A DNA stretch of 64,000 bases, from assembly GCF_009301415.1 (NCBI RefSeq), contig NZ_CP045072.1, positions 531,501 through 595,500 of the forward strand, read 5' to 3'. This document shows positions 8,876-17,865 of the stretch, in pieces. Origin of the DNA: Paracoccus kondratievae (GTDB taxonomy: Bacteria; Pseudomonadota; Alphaproteobacteria; Rhodobacterales; Rhodobacteraceae). Each line of letters opens with the position of its first letter. The stretch's first letter is position 1. The position numbers and the translations under genes were made by a program. The notes under the pieces are model-generated. The model had not been told where the DNA came from and did no database searches. It worked only from the letters and a program-made list of their open reading frames with translations.

Positions 8876-8911
8876 CCGGCGCCGCCGCCCGAAGCAATGC
8901 GACGGCGCCGG
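8876..8911. terminator. Hairpin between convergent glycosyltransferase and DUF1150 genes
   Basis: A perfect nine-base inverted repeat CCGGCGCCG / CGGCGCCGG with an 18-base loop lies between two convergent stops. No T tract follows on the plus strand, so it is a probable transcript-end structure rather than a textbook intrinsic terminator. Confidence 0.5.
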
Positions 8912-8927
8912 TTCTGATGGCCCGGGG

Positions 8928-9155
8928 TCAGTGCACGCTGACCGGGGTCAGTTCATTCTGGCGGGCCAGAAGAAAGGCGAGGCTGCGATCCTTGACCAGT
9001 GCCAGCCGTTCTCCGTCCGCGCCATGTACGGCGTAAAGCGCATCGGCGCCGGGCACCTGACGGCGAACCTCATCCGGCAGCGTGTCCATGGCGACACGGC
9101 GGATATAGACGATGTTGCCCGCGTTCTCTGAGCCGAAATCGAATTTCTCGTTCAT
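8928..9155 (-). CDS. DUF1150 family protein
   Basis: The 75-residue protein matches DUF1150, a small alphaproteobacterial family regularly found directly downstream of an Hsp20 gene. It contains NIVYIRRV (about 14-21), LPDEVRRQVPGAD and YAVHGADGERLALVKDR. The last part resembles the tail of stress-associated adaptors, but no biochemical role is established. AAGGGGA gives a clear ribosome site. Thirteen bases separate it from the hsp20 stop, so the two form one operon. Confidence 0.85.
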   Translation of the reverse strand: MNEKFDFGSENAGNIVYIRRVAMDTLPDEVRRQVPGADALYAVHGADGERLALVKDRSLAFLLARQNELTPVSVH

Positions 9156-9168
9156 TTGCGATCCCCTT

Positions 9169-9579
9169 TCATTTGCGGCTGATCGGTATCGTCTGCACGA
9201 TGCTGTCCGGGACAGAGCGGCGCAGGTCGATGTTCAGAAGCCCGTTTTCCAACCCCGCCGAGACCACCTCGACCCCATCGGCCAGCACAAAGCTGCGCTG
9301 GAAGGCGCGGGCGGCAATGCCCCGGTGCAGGAACACGCGGCCCTCTTCGGTCTCTGCCTGACGGCCGCGAATCACCAGCTGGCGGTCCTCCAGCGTGATC
9401 GACAGATCGTCATCGGAAAAGCCCGCCACGGCCAGCGTGATACGGAAGCCGTTCGGCCCCTGATGTTCAATATTGTAGGGCGGATAGCCCTCGGCGCCCT
9501 TGGCTGCCCTTTCCGCCAGACGCTCCAGCTGGTCAAACCCCAGCAGGAACGGATGAGCGGCCAGACTGATCTTGGTCAT
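9169..9579 (-). CDS. Hsp20/alpha-crystallin family small heat-shock protein
   Basis: The 136-residue ATP-independent holdase chaperone has the alpha-crystallin domain over about residues 36-128: PPYNIEHQGPNGFRITLAVAGF, then LVIRGRQ, the loop AARAFQRSFVLADGVEV, and the closing GLLNIDLRR. It ends with IPISRK; its IPI triplet is a candidate I-x-I assembly tail. Sequence features match the IbpA-like class of alphaproteobacteria. The ATG at 9579 is preferred over longer in-frame possibilities upstream. It is the first gene of a two-gene operon with DUF1150, probably under heat-shock sigma control. Confidence 0.93.
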   Translation of the reverse strand: MTKISLAAHPFLLGFDQLERLAERAAKGAEGYPPYNIEHQGPNGFRITLAVAGFSDDDLSITLEDRQLVIRGRQAETEEGRVFLHRGIAARAFQRSFVLADGVEVVSAGLENGLLNIDLRRSVPDSIVQTIPISRK

Positions 9580-9644
9580 CCCCAAGCCCTTTGCATCAAA
9601 GCGACTGTCGGCCGGACCCCGGAAGTGGCGATCCGACAAGATCA

Positions 9645-9673
9645 ATATGTGAACGCGCGCGACGCTGCGCAAG
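9645..9673 (-). promoter_or_regulatory. Candidate RpoH-type heat-shock promoter for hsp20
   Basis: Read on the minus strand, CTTGCG is followed after 16 bases by CACATAT. This resembles alphaproteobacterial RpoH promoters (CTTG in the -35 element, an AT-rich -10) and lies 66 bases before the hsp20 start. The placement supports the call; the sequence match is only partial. Confidence 0.4.
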
Positions 9674-9710
9674 ATGCAGGTGGCGTGTTGCGCTGGAACG
9701 GCAAGGCCCA

Positions 9711-9739
9711 TTAACACTGCGTTCGCACTGGGTTATAAC
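9711..9739 (+). promoter_or_regulatory. Sigma70-type promoter before the DUF465 gene
   Basis: TTAACA (9711-9716) and TATAAC (9734-9739) are separated by 17 bases, five of six matches at each element. The start codon of the DUF465 gene follows 27 bases later. Confidence 0.6.
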
Positions 9740-9765
9740 CGCATCAGTCCAGCCCGAGGCACGAC

Positions 9766-9984
9766 ATGAACGCCCAATACGAGATGTCCCCCGAAGAGAT
9801 CACCCGCGCCAGGCTGGAAGTGCTGCGGCGCGAACATCGGGATCTGGACGAGGCGATCGCGGCGCTGGCCAGCCAGAGCCTGACCCATTCGCTGACCCTG
9901 CAGCGGCTGAAAAAGCAAAAGCTCGCGCTCAAGGACCGCATTGCCCGGCTTGAGGACGAACTGACCCCTGACATTATCGCCTGA
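9766..9984 (+). CDS. DUF465 (YdcH-like) small coiled-coil protein
   Basis: The 72-residue, highly charged helical protein has the DUF465 pattern: [13 protein letters not shown] (about 22-34), then [19 protein letters not shown] (about 45-63). It is predicted to form a helical hairpin or coiled coil. The role of the family is not established. A well-formed promoter precedes it, and purE begins 52 bases downstream. Confidence 0.85.
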   Translation: MNAQYEMSPEEITRARLEVLRREHRDLDEAIAALASQSLTHSLTLQRLKKQKLALKDRIARLEDELTPDIIA

Positions 9985-10036
9985 TTGCATGATGCAGCCC
10001 GTCGCGTTAGGGCGGGGCGCAAAAGGGGATCGAGCC

Positions 10037-10534
10037 ATGGATAAAGCCGCCGCAAAACCGGTCGGGATCATCATGGGCAGCCAGTCCGACTGGCCGACCA
10101 TGCGCGAGGCCGCCACGATTCTGGACGAACTGGGCATCAGTTACGAGACGCGCATCGTCAGCGCCCATCGCACGCCGGACCGGCTGTGGGACTATGGTAA
10201 GACCGCCGTTGCGCGCGGGCTTAAGGTCATCATCGCCGGGGCGGGCGGTGCTGCGCATTTGCCGGGCATGATGGCCAGCAAGACGCGGGTGCCGGTGATC
10301 GGCGTGCCGGTCCAGACCCGGGCGCTGTCGGGTGTCGATTCGCTTTATTCGATCCTGCAGATGCCCAAGGGCTATCCGGTCGCCACTATGGCTATCGGCG
10401 CGGCGGGCGCAGCTAATGCCGGGCTGATGGCGGCGGGGATTCTGGCGATCTCTGACCCCGATCTGGCGGCGCGGCTCGACGCATGGCGGCAGGCCCTGTC
10501 CGATTCCATCCCCGAGGAGCCCAAGGATGAGTGA
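10037..10534 (+). CDS. purE: N5-carboxyaminoimidazole ribonucleotide mutase
   Basis: PurE rearranges N5-CAIR to CAIR in de novo purine synthesis. The 165-residue protein carries the class I signature GSQSDWPTM (14-22), the substrate loop SAHRTP (42-47) and [12 protein letters not shown]. The ATG at 10037 follows AAGGGGA by six bases; an in-frame ATG at 9989 adds only unrelated residues. It overlaps purK by eight bases, and the two act in sequence, PurK making the N5-CAIR substrate. Confidence 0.97.
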   Translation: MDKAAAKPVGIIMGSQSDWPTMREAATILDELGISYETRIVSAHRTPDRLWDYGKTAVARGLKVIIAGAGGAAHLPGMMASKTRVPVIGVPVQTRALSGVDSLYSILQMPKGYPVATMAIGAAGAANAGLMAAGILAISDPDLAARLDAWRQALSDSIPEEPKDE

Positions 10535-11570
10535 ACTGAAACCCGGCGCCACCATCGGTATTCTTGGCGGCGGGCAGTTGGGCCGCATGCTGTCGGTCGC
10601 GGCAAGTCGTCTTGGTTACCGCTGCCATGTCTATGAGCCGGGCGCCGCTCCGGCCGGGGATGTCGCCCATCAGCTGACGACCGCCCCTTACGAGGATCAC
10701 GAGGCCCTGCGCGCCTTTGCCGAATCGGTCGACGTGATCACCTATGAGTTTGAGAATGTGCCGACAGCGGCGCTGGATCTGCTTGAGGCCTTGCGCCCGA
10801 TCCGGCCCAATCGCCGCGCGCTTGCCATCTCGCAGGACCGGCTTGGCGAAAAAGACTTTCTGACCGGCATCGGCCTGCGCACCGCGCCCTATCGCAATGT
10901 CGAGACCGAGGCCGATCTGCCCGAGGCGCTTGCCGCCCTTGGCGCGCCCTCGATCCTCAAGACCCGGCGGCTGGGTTATGACGGCAAGGGGCAGATCCGC
11001 TTTTCGGATGCCGGACAGCGGGACTGGACCGGCGCGCCCTCGGTGCTTGAAGGTTTTGTCGATTTTTCGGCCGAGATCAGCGTCATCGTGGCGCGGGGCG
11101 CGGATGGCCAGGTGTCGGCCTATGATCCGGGGCTGAACGTGCATCGTGAAGGCATCCTGCGCACGACCACCGTGCCTTGCGGTTTACCAGCCGGTCTTTT
11201 GACCGACGCGGTGCTGATCGCCGGTCGTATCGTCAATGCGCTGGACTATATCGGCGTCATGGGGGTCGAGCTGTTCGTCACCAGGACCGGACTGATCGTG
11301 AACGAGATTGCGCCGCGCGTCCATAACTCGGGCCACTGGACCCAGGCTGGTTGCGCCGTCGATCAGTTCGAACAGCACATCCGCGCTGTTGCTGGCCTGC
11401 CTTTGGGCGATGGTCAGCGTTATGCGGATGTCGAGATGGAGAACCTGATCGGCGACGATGTCCTGCGTATCCCCGAACTGTTGAAACAGCCGCGCACGCA
11501 GGTCCATCTTTACGGCAAGGGCGAGGCTCGCCCCGGCCGCAAGATGGGTCATGTCAACCGGCTGATTTAA
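10527..11570 (+). CDS. purK: N5-carboxyaminoimidazole ribonucleotide synthase
   Basis: PurK uses ATP and bicarbonate to convert AIR to N5-CAIR. The 347-residue ATP-grasp protein begins with [11 protein letters not shown] (11-21) and has the ATP-grasp segments [15 protein letters not shown] and [23 protein letters not shown] is the family's C-terminal active-site motif. It is translationally coupled to purE. Its last 17 bases overlap the convergent CobD-like gene. Confidence 0.97.
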   Translation: MSELKPGATIGILGGGQLGRMLSVAASRLGYRCHVYEPGAAPAGDVAHQLTTAPYEDHEALRAFAESVDVITYEFENVPTAALDLLEALRPIRPNRRALAISQDRLGEKDFLTGIGLRTAPYRNVETEADLPEALAALGAPSILKTRRLGYDGKGQIRFSDAGQRDWTGAPSVLEGFVDFSAEISVIVARGADGQVSAYDPGLNVHREGILRTTTVPCGLPAGLLTDAVLIAGRIVNALDYIGVMGVELFVTRTGLIVNEIAPRVHNSGHWTQAGCAVDQFEQHIRAVAGLPLGDGQRYADVEMENLIGDDVLRIPELLKQPRTQVHLYGKGEARPGRKMGHVNRLI

Positions 11571-12516
11571 GGGCTTCGGCCAGGCGGTCGAATTCCTGCC
11601 GGTTACCGGGTACGCCCAGACGCAGCCAGTGCGGATGCCAGGGAAAGATGCGGCTCCAGATCCCGGCGCGGGCCAGAAGGTCGCGTGCCGTTTCTGCATC
11701 GGGCGTTTCATATAGCCGGAAAAGATGCGTGCCGCCGGCCAGAGACCAGTGCGGCGTGACGATCCGGTCAAGATACAGCGCGGCCTCGGCCAGCCAGACT
11801 ACCGTATCATCGGCCCATGCCACATCTGCGAGTGCCTGGGTGCCGATCTCGATCGCCGGACCGCCGACTGACCATGGACCGGCCCGCTCGGCCAGCCTGG
11901 CAAGCAGATCGGGCGTGGCCAGCGCAAAGCCAAGGCGCAGACCGGCCAGCCCCCAGAACTTGCCAAAACTGCGCAGCACGGTGACGTTTTCGGGCCGCTG
12001 TCCCGCCACCGACAGATCAGGGCGCGGATCGGCAAAGCTTTCATCGACGACCAGATGACCAACCGTTGCGGCGATGTCGGCGATCCGGGCGGGGGTGAAC
12101 TCGCGGCCATCGGGGTTGTTTGGGTTCACGATCACCGCCAGATCGGCCCCGGTCAGGGCGGCGGGGTCATTGGGCTCGGTGACCTCCCAGCCTGCGGCGC
12201 GCAGGCTTGCGGCATGTTCGTTATAGGTCGGGGACAGCACTGAGGCCCGCCGCCCAGTCAGCACATGCGGCAATAGCTGGATCGCGGCCGAGGCCCCGGC
12301 CAGTGGCAGAACCTGACCCGGATCGCAGCCGAATCGCTGCGCTGCGACCCGGGTCAGCCGGGCGTTATCGGCGCGTGTCGGCAGTGCTGTCAGGGCATGC
12401 GGGGACAGCGGCGCGGGCTGCCATGGGCGGCGGTTGATTCCTGTGGACAGGTCGATCAGATCCGCCCGTCCGGAATGGTATGCCGCCTTGTCGATATCGC
12501 CGCCGTGATCGCGCAT
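11554..12516 (-). CDS. PLP-dependent aminotransferase, threonine-phosphate decarboxylase (CobD)-like
   Basis: The 320-residue fold-type I PLP protein most resembles L-threonine-O-3-phosphate decarboxylase (CobD; CobC in Pseudomonas naming), which makes the aminopropanol linker of cobalamin. Histidinol-phosphate aminotransferase is the alternative. YHSGRADLIDLSTGINRRPW (13-32) is the CobD-type N-terminus. NPNNPDG (131-137) and the PLP lysine in SFGKFWG (Lys186) follow. AGGAGG precedes the ATG at 12516. No other lower-loop cobalamin gene adjoins it; cobT and cobS are 10 kb away. Confidence 0.75.
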   Translation of the reverse strand: MRDHGGDIDKAAYHSGRADLIDLSTGINRRPWQPAPLSPHALTALPTRADNARLTRVAAQRFGCDPGQVLPLAGASAAIQLLPHVLTGRRASVLSPTYNEHAASLRAAGWEVTEPNDPAALTGADLAVIVNPNNPDGREFTPARIADIAATVGHLVVDESFADPRPDLSVAGQRPENVTVLRSFGKFWGLAGLRLGFALATPDLLARLAERAGPWSVGGPAIEIGTQALADVAWADDTVVWLAEAALYLDRIVTPHWSLAGGTHLFRLYETPDAETARDLLARAGIWSRIFPWHPHWLRLGVPGNRQEFDRLAEALKSAG

Positions 12517-12743
12517 TGGGCAAATCCTCCTGTCAGCGTCCTTGAAGCCGGGCAAAGGCGGCTGGTCAAGCGCGGGCAGGGCAACTGTCGTCAACCAGTA
12601 ACGGAATTTTCGCTTTACAGCCTCATGGAACCATCACACGATATGTTGTAGGCACACTGCGGCGATTATGCCGGGTGTAGTCTGGGCCACCAAGGGTTGG
12701 GGTTTGACCTTGCCCCGATCTCAGACAGGCAGGGGGACAGGAT

Positions 12744-13244
12744 ATGGCACAGCTGGACTTCATCCATAGCGATGACATCCATCCCATCGACATCGTGGAA
12801 ACCGTTGCGGCGCATCATGAGTGGGATTTTGACCGTCTGGCCGAGGATCAGATCGCCATGGCGGTCGAGGGGCAATGGCGTACCTACTCGATCACACTGG
12901 CATGGTCGCCGCGCGAAGAGGTGCTGCGGCTGATCTGCACCTTTGACATGGACCCTCCGGCGGGCAAGCTGCCGGCGCTTTACGAGGTGCTGAACCTCGC
13001 CAATGATCAGGTTTGGGATGGCGGCTTTACCTTTTGGGCGCAGCAAAAACTGATGGTCTGGCGTTATGGTCTGGTCCTGTCAGGAGAGGCGATTGCCGCC
13101 CCCTCGCAGATCGACCAGATGATCGGCAATGCCATTCTGGCCTGCGAGCGATTCTATCCCTGCTTCCAGCTTGCCTGCTGGGGCGACGCCTCGCCCGAAG
13201 CTGCAATGGGCATCGCCATTTCCGAGGCTTACGGCCACGCCTGA
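12744..13244 (+). CDS. YbjN domain-containing protein
   Basis: The 166-residue soluble protein belongs to the YbjN family, whose fold resembles type III secretion chaperones. Visible marks are the IDIVETVAAHHEWDFDR opening (about 14-30), WRTYSITLAWSPREEVLRL and the helical end with FQLACWGDASPEAA. E. coli YbjN influences motility and stress responses, but the biochemical role is unknown. It is a single gene with a hairpin 18 bases after its stop. Confidence 0.85.
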   Translation: MAQLDFIHSDDIHPIDIVETVAAHHEWDFDRLAEDQIAMAVEGQWRTYSITLAWSPREEVLRLICTFDMDPPAGKLPALYEVLNLANDQVWDGGFTFWAQQKLMVWRYGLVLSGEAIAAPSQIDQMIGNAILACERFYPCFQLACWGDASPEAAMGIAISEAYGHA

Positions 13245-13262
13245 TCCCCATGGGATCTGATC

Positions 13263-13290
13263 GGTCGGGCTGCCTGCCTCTGGCCCGACC
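13263..13290 (+). terminator. Hairpin after the YbjN gene
   Basis: GGTCGGGC / GCCCGACC form an eight-base-pair stem with a 12-base loop, followed by TTCCTT. It sits 18 bases after the stop codon and 137 bases before proC, so it probably ends the YbjN transcript. Confidence 0.6.
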
Positions 13291-13426
13291 TTCCTTGCGC
13301 GGCAAAGATCGCGGCCTTTCGCTTCCGCCTTTCCGTGGGTAAATCTGTGTGCAAGGGTGCGAGGGCATCGGCGTCGGAGATCCCGGCGCGCTGATGCAAG
13401 GACATGTAAGAGGGCAGGCATAGGCA

Positions 13427-14233
13427 ATGACGGAACTATCGGCGTTGAACGGGCGCGGTCTGGTGCTGGTCGGCTGCGGCCGGATGGGCAGCGCGCTGCT
13501 GCAAGGCTGGCTGAAACAGGGGCTTGCAGCCTCGGCGGTGCATGTGATTGACCCCAACCCCCGGCCCGAACTGTCGGCGTTGGGCATTTCCGTCAACGGC
13601 GCGCTGCCGGCTGATCCGGCTGTTCTCGTGATCGCCGTCAAGCCGCAGATGATGGCCGACGTCCTGCCCCGGCTGGCAGTCGGGGAATCGACGCTGGTGG
13701 TCTCGGTCGCGGCGGGGGTGACACTTGCGGCTTATGAGCGCGCCTTTCCTGCTGCGCCGATCGTGCGCGCCATGCCGAACACTCCGGCCGCCATCGGTCA
13801 GGGCGTCAGCGCCATCATCGGCAATGCCAAGGCCGGTGCGGCCGAGCTTGAGCTGGCAGAGGCACTGATGAGTGCCGTTGGCCGCGTCGTGCGCCTGGAA
13901 TCCGAGGGGCAGATGGATGCGGTCACTGCGCTGTCGGGTTCTGGTCCTGCCTATGTCTTTCATATGATCGAGGCGATGGCCGCGGCGGGCGAGGCAGAGG
14001 GGCTGCCCCCGGCGCTGGCGCTGGAGCTGGCGCGGGCAACCGTGGCCGGCGCAGGCGCACTGGCCGTTCATGAGGATGAGGACCCGGCGCGGCTGCGCGA
14101 GGCCGTGACCTCGCCCGGCGGGACCACGGCGGCGGGGCTGAAAGAGCTTATGGACCCTGAAACCGGTCTGCCACCCCTGATGCGCCGCACCATCGCGGCG
14201 GCTGCCGAACGCGGGCGGGAGCTGGGCAAATGA
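13427..14233 (+). CDS. proC: Pyrroline-5-carboxylate reductase
   Basis: ProC catalyses the last step of proline synthesis, NAD(P)H-dependent reduction of pyrroline-5-carboxylate. The 268-residue protein opens with the dinucleotide motif VGCGRMGSALLQG, has AVKPQMM and VRAMPNTPA in the middle, and the signature ALSGSGPAYVF and SPGGTTAAGL near the end. It heads a four-gene run with a CsaA-like protein, a 2-hydroxyacid dehydrogenase and glycerate kinase, joined by overlaps of one to four bases. Confidence 0.97.
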   Translation: MTELSALNGRGLVLVGCGRMGSALLQGWLKQGLAASAVHVIDPNPRPELSALGISVNGALPADPAVLVIAVKPQMMADVLPRLAVGESTLVVSVAAGVTLAAYERAFPAAPIVRAMPNTPAAIGQGVSAIIGNAKAGAAELELAEALMSAVGRVVRLESEGQMDAVTALSGSGPAYVFHMIEAMAAAGEAEGLPPALALELARATVAGAGALAVHEDEDPARLREAVTSPGGTTAAGLKELMDPETGLPPLMRRTIAAAAERGRELGK

Positions 14234-14577
14234 CCGGAACCGCACAGATCAGCTGGGATGATTTCGCTGCCGTTGATATCCGCGTCGGTCGCATCACCCG
14301 CGCCGAGCCGTTCCCCGAGGCGCGGCGTCCGGCGATCAAGCTATGGGTCGATTTCGGCCCCGAGATCGGAACCCGCAAAAGCTCGGCCCAGATTACCCGG
14401 CATTACACGCCCGAGGCGCTGATCGGGCGGCAGGTTCTGGCGGTCGTGAACTTCCCGCCGCGCCAGATCGGCCCCTTTATGTCCGAAGTTCTGGTTCTGG
14501 GGCTGCCCGATGATGCGGGCGAAGTCGTGCTGATCGGCCCGGATCAGGAAGTGCCGGTCGGGGGGAGGATGTATTGA
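14230..14577 (+). CDS. CsaA-like tRNA-binding domain protein
   Basis: The 115-residue protein is a single OB-fold domain of the CsaA/Trbp111 type found at the C-terminus of MetRS. Characteristic segments are DFAAVDIRVGRI (about 11-22), the AxPFPEARRPAIKLWVDFG strand pair, KSSAQITRHYTPE, and NFPPRQIGPFMSEVLVLG. CsaA of Bacillus binds tRNA and has chaperone activity; the role in this organism is unknown. Its ATG overlaps proC by four bases and its stop overlaps the following ATG by one. Confidence 0.88.
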   Translation: MTGTAQISWDDFAAVDIRVGRITRAEPFPEARRPAIKLWVDFGPEIGTRKSSAQITRHYTPEALIGRQVLAVVNFPPRQIGPFMSEVLVLGLPDDAGEVVLIGPDQEVPVGGRMY

Positions 14578-15527
14578 TGAGGCTTCTGGTGACGCGTCGC
14601 ATGACGCAGGCGGCGGAACGCGCGCTTTCGGCCCGGTTCGAGACCAAGATCCTTGACCGCAAGGACGGGCTGAGCGTTCAGGAGGCTGCGCAGGCCCTTG
14701 CCGATTATGACGCGATCATGCCGACGCTGGGCGACCGCTTTACGGCCGAGGCTTTTCAGGGTCAGCCGCGCTGTCGGCTGCTGGCGAATTTCGGCGCGGG
14801 CTACAATCATATTGATGTTAAGGCAGCGGCCGACGCGGGCGTGGCGGTCACGAACACCCCCGATGCCGTAACCGAGGCGACCGCAGATATCGCCCTGACC
14901 CTGATCCTGATGACTGCGCGCCGCGCGGGCGAAGGTGAGCGGCTATTGCGCCGTGGTGAATGGGGCGGGTGGGAACCGACACAGCTGCTTGGCCGTCATG
15001 TCACCGGCTGTACCGTTGGCATCATCGGCATGGGCCGTATCGGCAAGGCCATCGCCCGGCGCTGCCATTTCGGTTTTGGCATGGAGGTGCTGTTCTACAA
15101 CCGCTCGGTGGTCTCATCTCTGGACTTTCCGGCCCGGCAGGTCGACTCTCTGGATGAATTGCTGACTCAGGCAGATTTCGCCGTCGTTGCCGTGCCCGGC
15201 GGGGCAGAGACCCGCCACCTGATCACCACGCCCGAGCTTGAGCGGCTTGGCCCGCGTTCATTCCTGATCAACATCGCCCGTGGTGACGTTGTCGAAGAGG
15301 CGGCGCTTATCGACGCGCTTAGCCGGGGCCGCATCGCCGGTGCGGGGCTGGACGTCTATGAGTTCGAGCCGAAGGTCGCCCCCGAACTGATCGGGATGGA
15401 GAACGTGACATTGCTGCCCCATCTTGGCACCGCTGCCGAAGAGGTGCGCACAGCAATGGCGATGCGCGCCATGAACAACCTTGTCGCCTTTGATGAGGGT
15501 AATGCGCTGCCCGACCGGGTGAACTGA
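14577..15527 (+). CDS. 2-hydroxyacid dehydrogenase (probable glyoxylate/hydroxypyruvate reductase)
   Basis: The 316-residue D-isomer-specific NAD(P)-dependent dehydrogenase carries the cofactor motif GMGRIG (151-156) and the catalytic triad Arg235 (in NIARGD), Glu264 and His282 (in PHLGTAAEEV). The NFGAGYNHID box at 71-80 is typical of the glyoxylate reductase/GyaR group. Because glycerate kinase follows with a one-base overlap, hydroxypyruvate or glyoxylate to D-glycerate is the likely reaction. The start at 14577 overlaps the CsaA-like stop. Confidence 0.88.
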   Translation: MRLLVTRRMTQAAERALSARFETKILDRKDGLSVQEAAQALADYDAIMPTLGDRFTAEAFQGQPRCRLLANFGAGYNHIDVKAAADAGVAVTNTPDAVTEATADIALTLILMTARRAGEGERLLRRGEWGGWEPTQLLGRHVTGCTVGIIGMGRIGKAIARRCHFGFGMEVLFYNRSVVSSLDFPARQVDSLDELLTQADFAVVAVPGGAETRHLITTPELERLGPRSFLINIARGDVVEEAALIDALSRGRIAGAGLDVYEFEPKVAPELIGMENVTLLPHLGTAAEEVRTAMAMRAMNNLVAFDEGNALPDRVN

Positions 15528-16762
15528 TGACGCCATCGGACCGGGCCATGGCACTGATCCGCGAGGGGATCGCCGCAGCAGAGCCGGGTGCGGCTGTGGC
15601 CCGCGCCATGGCCGAGGTTCTGGCCGATCCGCCGGGGCAGGGTGGGCGCTGGCAGGTGATCGCGGTTGGCAAGGCTGCCCGTGCCATGGCAGCGGCCGCT
15701 TTGCAGGCGCTGCCGGATGCCACGGCTCTGGTCGTGACCAATGCAGGCAATGACGCGCCGCTGGACGGGGCGGTGGTGCTGCGGGCCGGTCACCCCCAGC
15801 CTGATGCCGGGGGGGCGGCCGCGGCGGATGAGGTGATCCGCAGGCTGTCTGATGCCGGGTCACAGGACCGGGTGCTGGCGCTGATCTCGGGCGGTGGCTC
15901 GGCGATGTTGCCCGCGCCGGCCGAAGGGATGAGCCTTGCTGATAAACAGGCGGTGAACCGGCTGCTGCTTGCCTCGGGCGCGGATATCTCACAGGTCAAC
16001 CTGATCCGGCAGGGGCTTTCGCGGCTTAAGGGCGGTGGCTGGCTGCGGCTGTCGCGTGCGCCGGTGACGGCGCTGATCCTTTCGGACGTGCCGGGGGATG
16101 ATCTGCGGGTCATTGCCTCGGGGCCGACGGTCGCCCCGGTCGGCAGCCGTGGACAGGCGGTCACGCTGGCGCAGGACCTGGGCATTTGGGATCAGATGCC
16201 CAAAGCGGCGCAAGATGCGCTGCGGCGACCCGAGGACAGGCGCGCCCTGCCGCAGGCGCGTAACATCCTTGTCGGCTCAAACGCGCTGTCGGTCGCGGCT
16301 ATGGTCGGGGCGGGGGCCGATCCCGCGCCCATCCCGCTGAAAGGCGATGTGCAGGACTGCGCCGAGGCGATCTGGGCGCTGGCGGCGGATCTGTGCCCCG
16401 GTCAGGCGCTGGCCTTTGGCGGCGAGACGACGGTGCGGCTGATCGGCGACGGCATGGGCGGGCGCAATCAGGAACTGGCCCTGCGTGTTGCTCTTCTGGC
16501 CGAGGCGCGGCCTGTGCCTTTTGACTGGGCCTTTGCCTCGGTCGGCAGCGACGGGCGCGACGGCCCGGGCGAGGCGGCCGGAGGTCTGGTCGTCCCCGGC
16601 ACGCCGCGGGCGATCCGGGCGGGCGGCATCGATCCGGTTGCGGCCTTGGCGCGCAACGATTCTACCCCGGCCTTGGCGGCAGGCGATGCGTTGGTGACAA
16701 CCGGCGCGACGGGCACCAATGTCGCGGATCTGGCGGCGCTGGTGCGCGCAGCGGGGGCTTGA
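15527..16762 (+). CDS. Glycerate 2-kinase (DUF4147/MOFRL type)
   Basis: The 411-residue protein belongs to the GCKIII/TtuD glycerate kinases, which phosphorylate D-glycerate at carbon 2. The N-terminal DUF4147 domain has AVGKAARAMA (about 47-56) and the phosphate-binding ALISGGGSAMLPAP. The C-terminal MOFRL domain has GQALAFGGETTVRL, GGRNQELAL and FASVGSDGRDGP. With the preceding dehydrogenase it completes a glyoxylate/hydroxypyruvate to 2-phosphoglycerate branch. Confidence 0.92.
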   Translation: MTPSDRAMALIREGIAAAEPGAAVARAMAEVLADPPGQGGRWQVIAVGKAARAMAAAALQALPDATALVVTNAGNDAPLDGAVVLRAGHPQPDAGGAAAADEVIRRLSDAGSQDRVLALISGGGSAMLPAPAEGMSLADKQAVNRLLLASGADISQVNLIRQGLSRLKGGGWLRLSRAPVTALILSDVPGDDLRVIASGPTVAPVGSRGQAVTLAQDLGIWDQMPKAAQDALRRPEDRRALPQARNILVGSNALSVAAMVGAGADPAPIPLKGDVQDCAEAIWALAADLCPGQALAFGGETTVRLIGDGMGGRNQELALRVALLAEARPVPFDWAFASVGSDGRDGPGEAAGGLVVPGTPRAIRAGGIDPVAALARNDSTPALAAGDALVTTGATGTNVADLAALVRAAGA

Positions 16763-16814
16763 CCCGGCGCGCGGGCCCTGCTCAGGCTGACGCCACAGGC
16801 CAAGGCGGAACCGC

Positions 16815-17774
16815 ATGCTTTACAGCTATATCAGTCACGGGACCGGCCTTTTGCCGCTGCCCGAGGGGCGCCCGCTCGCGGACGCGATCTGGATTGATCT
16901 TTACCGCCCGCTGGATGCACAGGTCCGGGCGGTTTCTGACCTGGGGTACGAGATCCCGACACTTGCCGATATGGAAGAGATCGAGATCTCGAACCGGCTG
17001 TATATCGAGGGCGGGCGGCTTTACATGACCGGGGTACTGCCGGGGCAGTTGCCTGATGCAACCCCCGTCGCGATGCCGGTCACCTTTATCGTGGACGATC
17101 AGCGTCTTGTCACCGTGCGTCACCACGCGCCGCGCCCCTTTGAGACCTTTCCGGCCCGGGCCGAGCGTTCCAGCAGCGGCTGTGCCAGCGCCGAGCGCGT
17201 CCTGTTGGGCCTGATAGAAGAGATCGTCGGCAGGCTGGCCGATATCTCGGAAGGGGTGACGAAAGTGCTCGACAAAACGACATCGCAGGTGCTGACGATG
17301 AACTCTGCCAAGGCGGCCGGGCGGTTGCAGGCCGCGCTGGTCACGCTTGGCCAACAGGCTGAACTGATGAGCCGGGTGCGCATGGGTCTTTTGTCGATGG
17401 ACCGCATTCTGGTCTATCACGCCAGCAACACCGCCCATCGGCCCGACAGCACCCGCATGCGCCCCCTGCATAGCGCCATTCAGCGCGACATTCAGGCGCT
17501 CGAGGTTCATGCCGATTTCCTGGGTTCGCGCATCGGCATGGTGATGGACGCGGCCATGGGCATGATCGGGCTGATGCAAAACGACCGGGTACGCATCCTG
17601 TCGGTGGTGACGGCGCTGTTTCTGCCTCCGACGCTGATCGCCAGTGTGTATGGGATGAACTTTACCCATATGTCACAGCTTGAACTGGAATGGGGCTTTC
17701 CGATGGCGCTGGGGATGATGGTTGCCTCGGCTGTCATTACCTTTCTGGTGCTGAAATGGCGCAACTGGCTTTGA
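16815..17774 (+). CDS. CorA-family divalent metal transporter (CorA/ZntB-like)
   Basis: The 319-residue protein has the CorA layout: a large N-terminal cytoplasmic alpha/beta domain, a long helix, and two C-terminal transmembrane segments. The pore signature YGMNFTHM follows the first membrane helix (about residue 280), and the tail FLVLKWRNWL is basic. CorA moves magnesium or cobalt as a pentamer, and ZntB moves zinc; the sequence does not separate these. It starts 52 bases after the glycerate kinase stop with a good ribosome site. Confidence 0.9.
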   Translation: MLYSYISHGTGLLPLPEGRPLADAIWIDLYRPLDAQVRAVSDLGYEIPTLADMEEIEISNRLYIEGGRLYMTGVLPGQLPDATPVAMPVTFIVDDQRLVTVRHHAPRPFETFPARAERSSSGCASAERVLLGLIEEIVGRLADISEGVTKVLDKTTSQVLTMNSAKAAGRLQAALVTLGQQAELMSRVRMGLLSMDRILVYHASNTAHRPDSTRMRPLHSAIQRDIQALEVHADFLGSRIGMVMDAAMGMIGLMQNDRVRILSVVTALFLPPTLIASVYGMNFTHMSQLELEWGFPMALGMMVASAVITFLVLKWRNWL

Positions 17775-17865
17775 GGCAGATTGGCGATGCCCGGCAGGGT
17801 TGCCTTGCCTGCCTTCGCACCTGCGCCTAAGACCGGGGCATAGGCCAAATGAAGGGGAACCGCGG

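Noticed and set aside
8922..8953. Direct repeat CCGGGGTCAGT occurring twice near the end of the DUF1150 gene
   Set aside because: Short, partly coding and without mobile-element context; likely chance.
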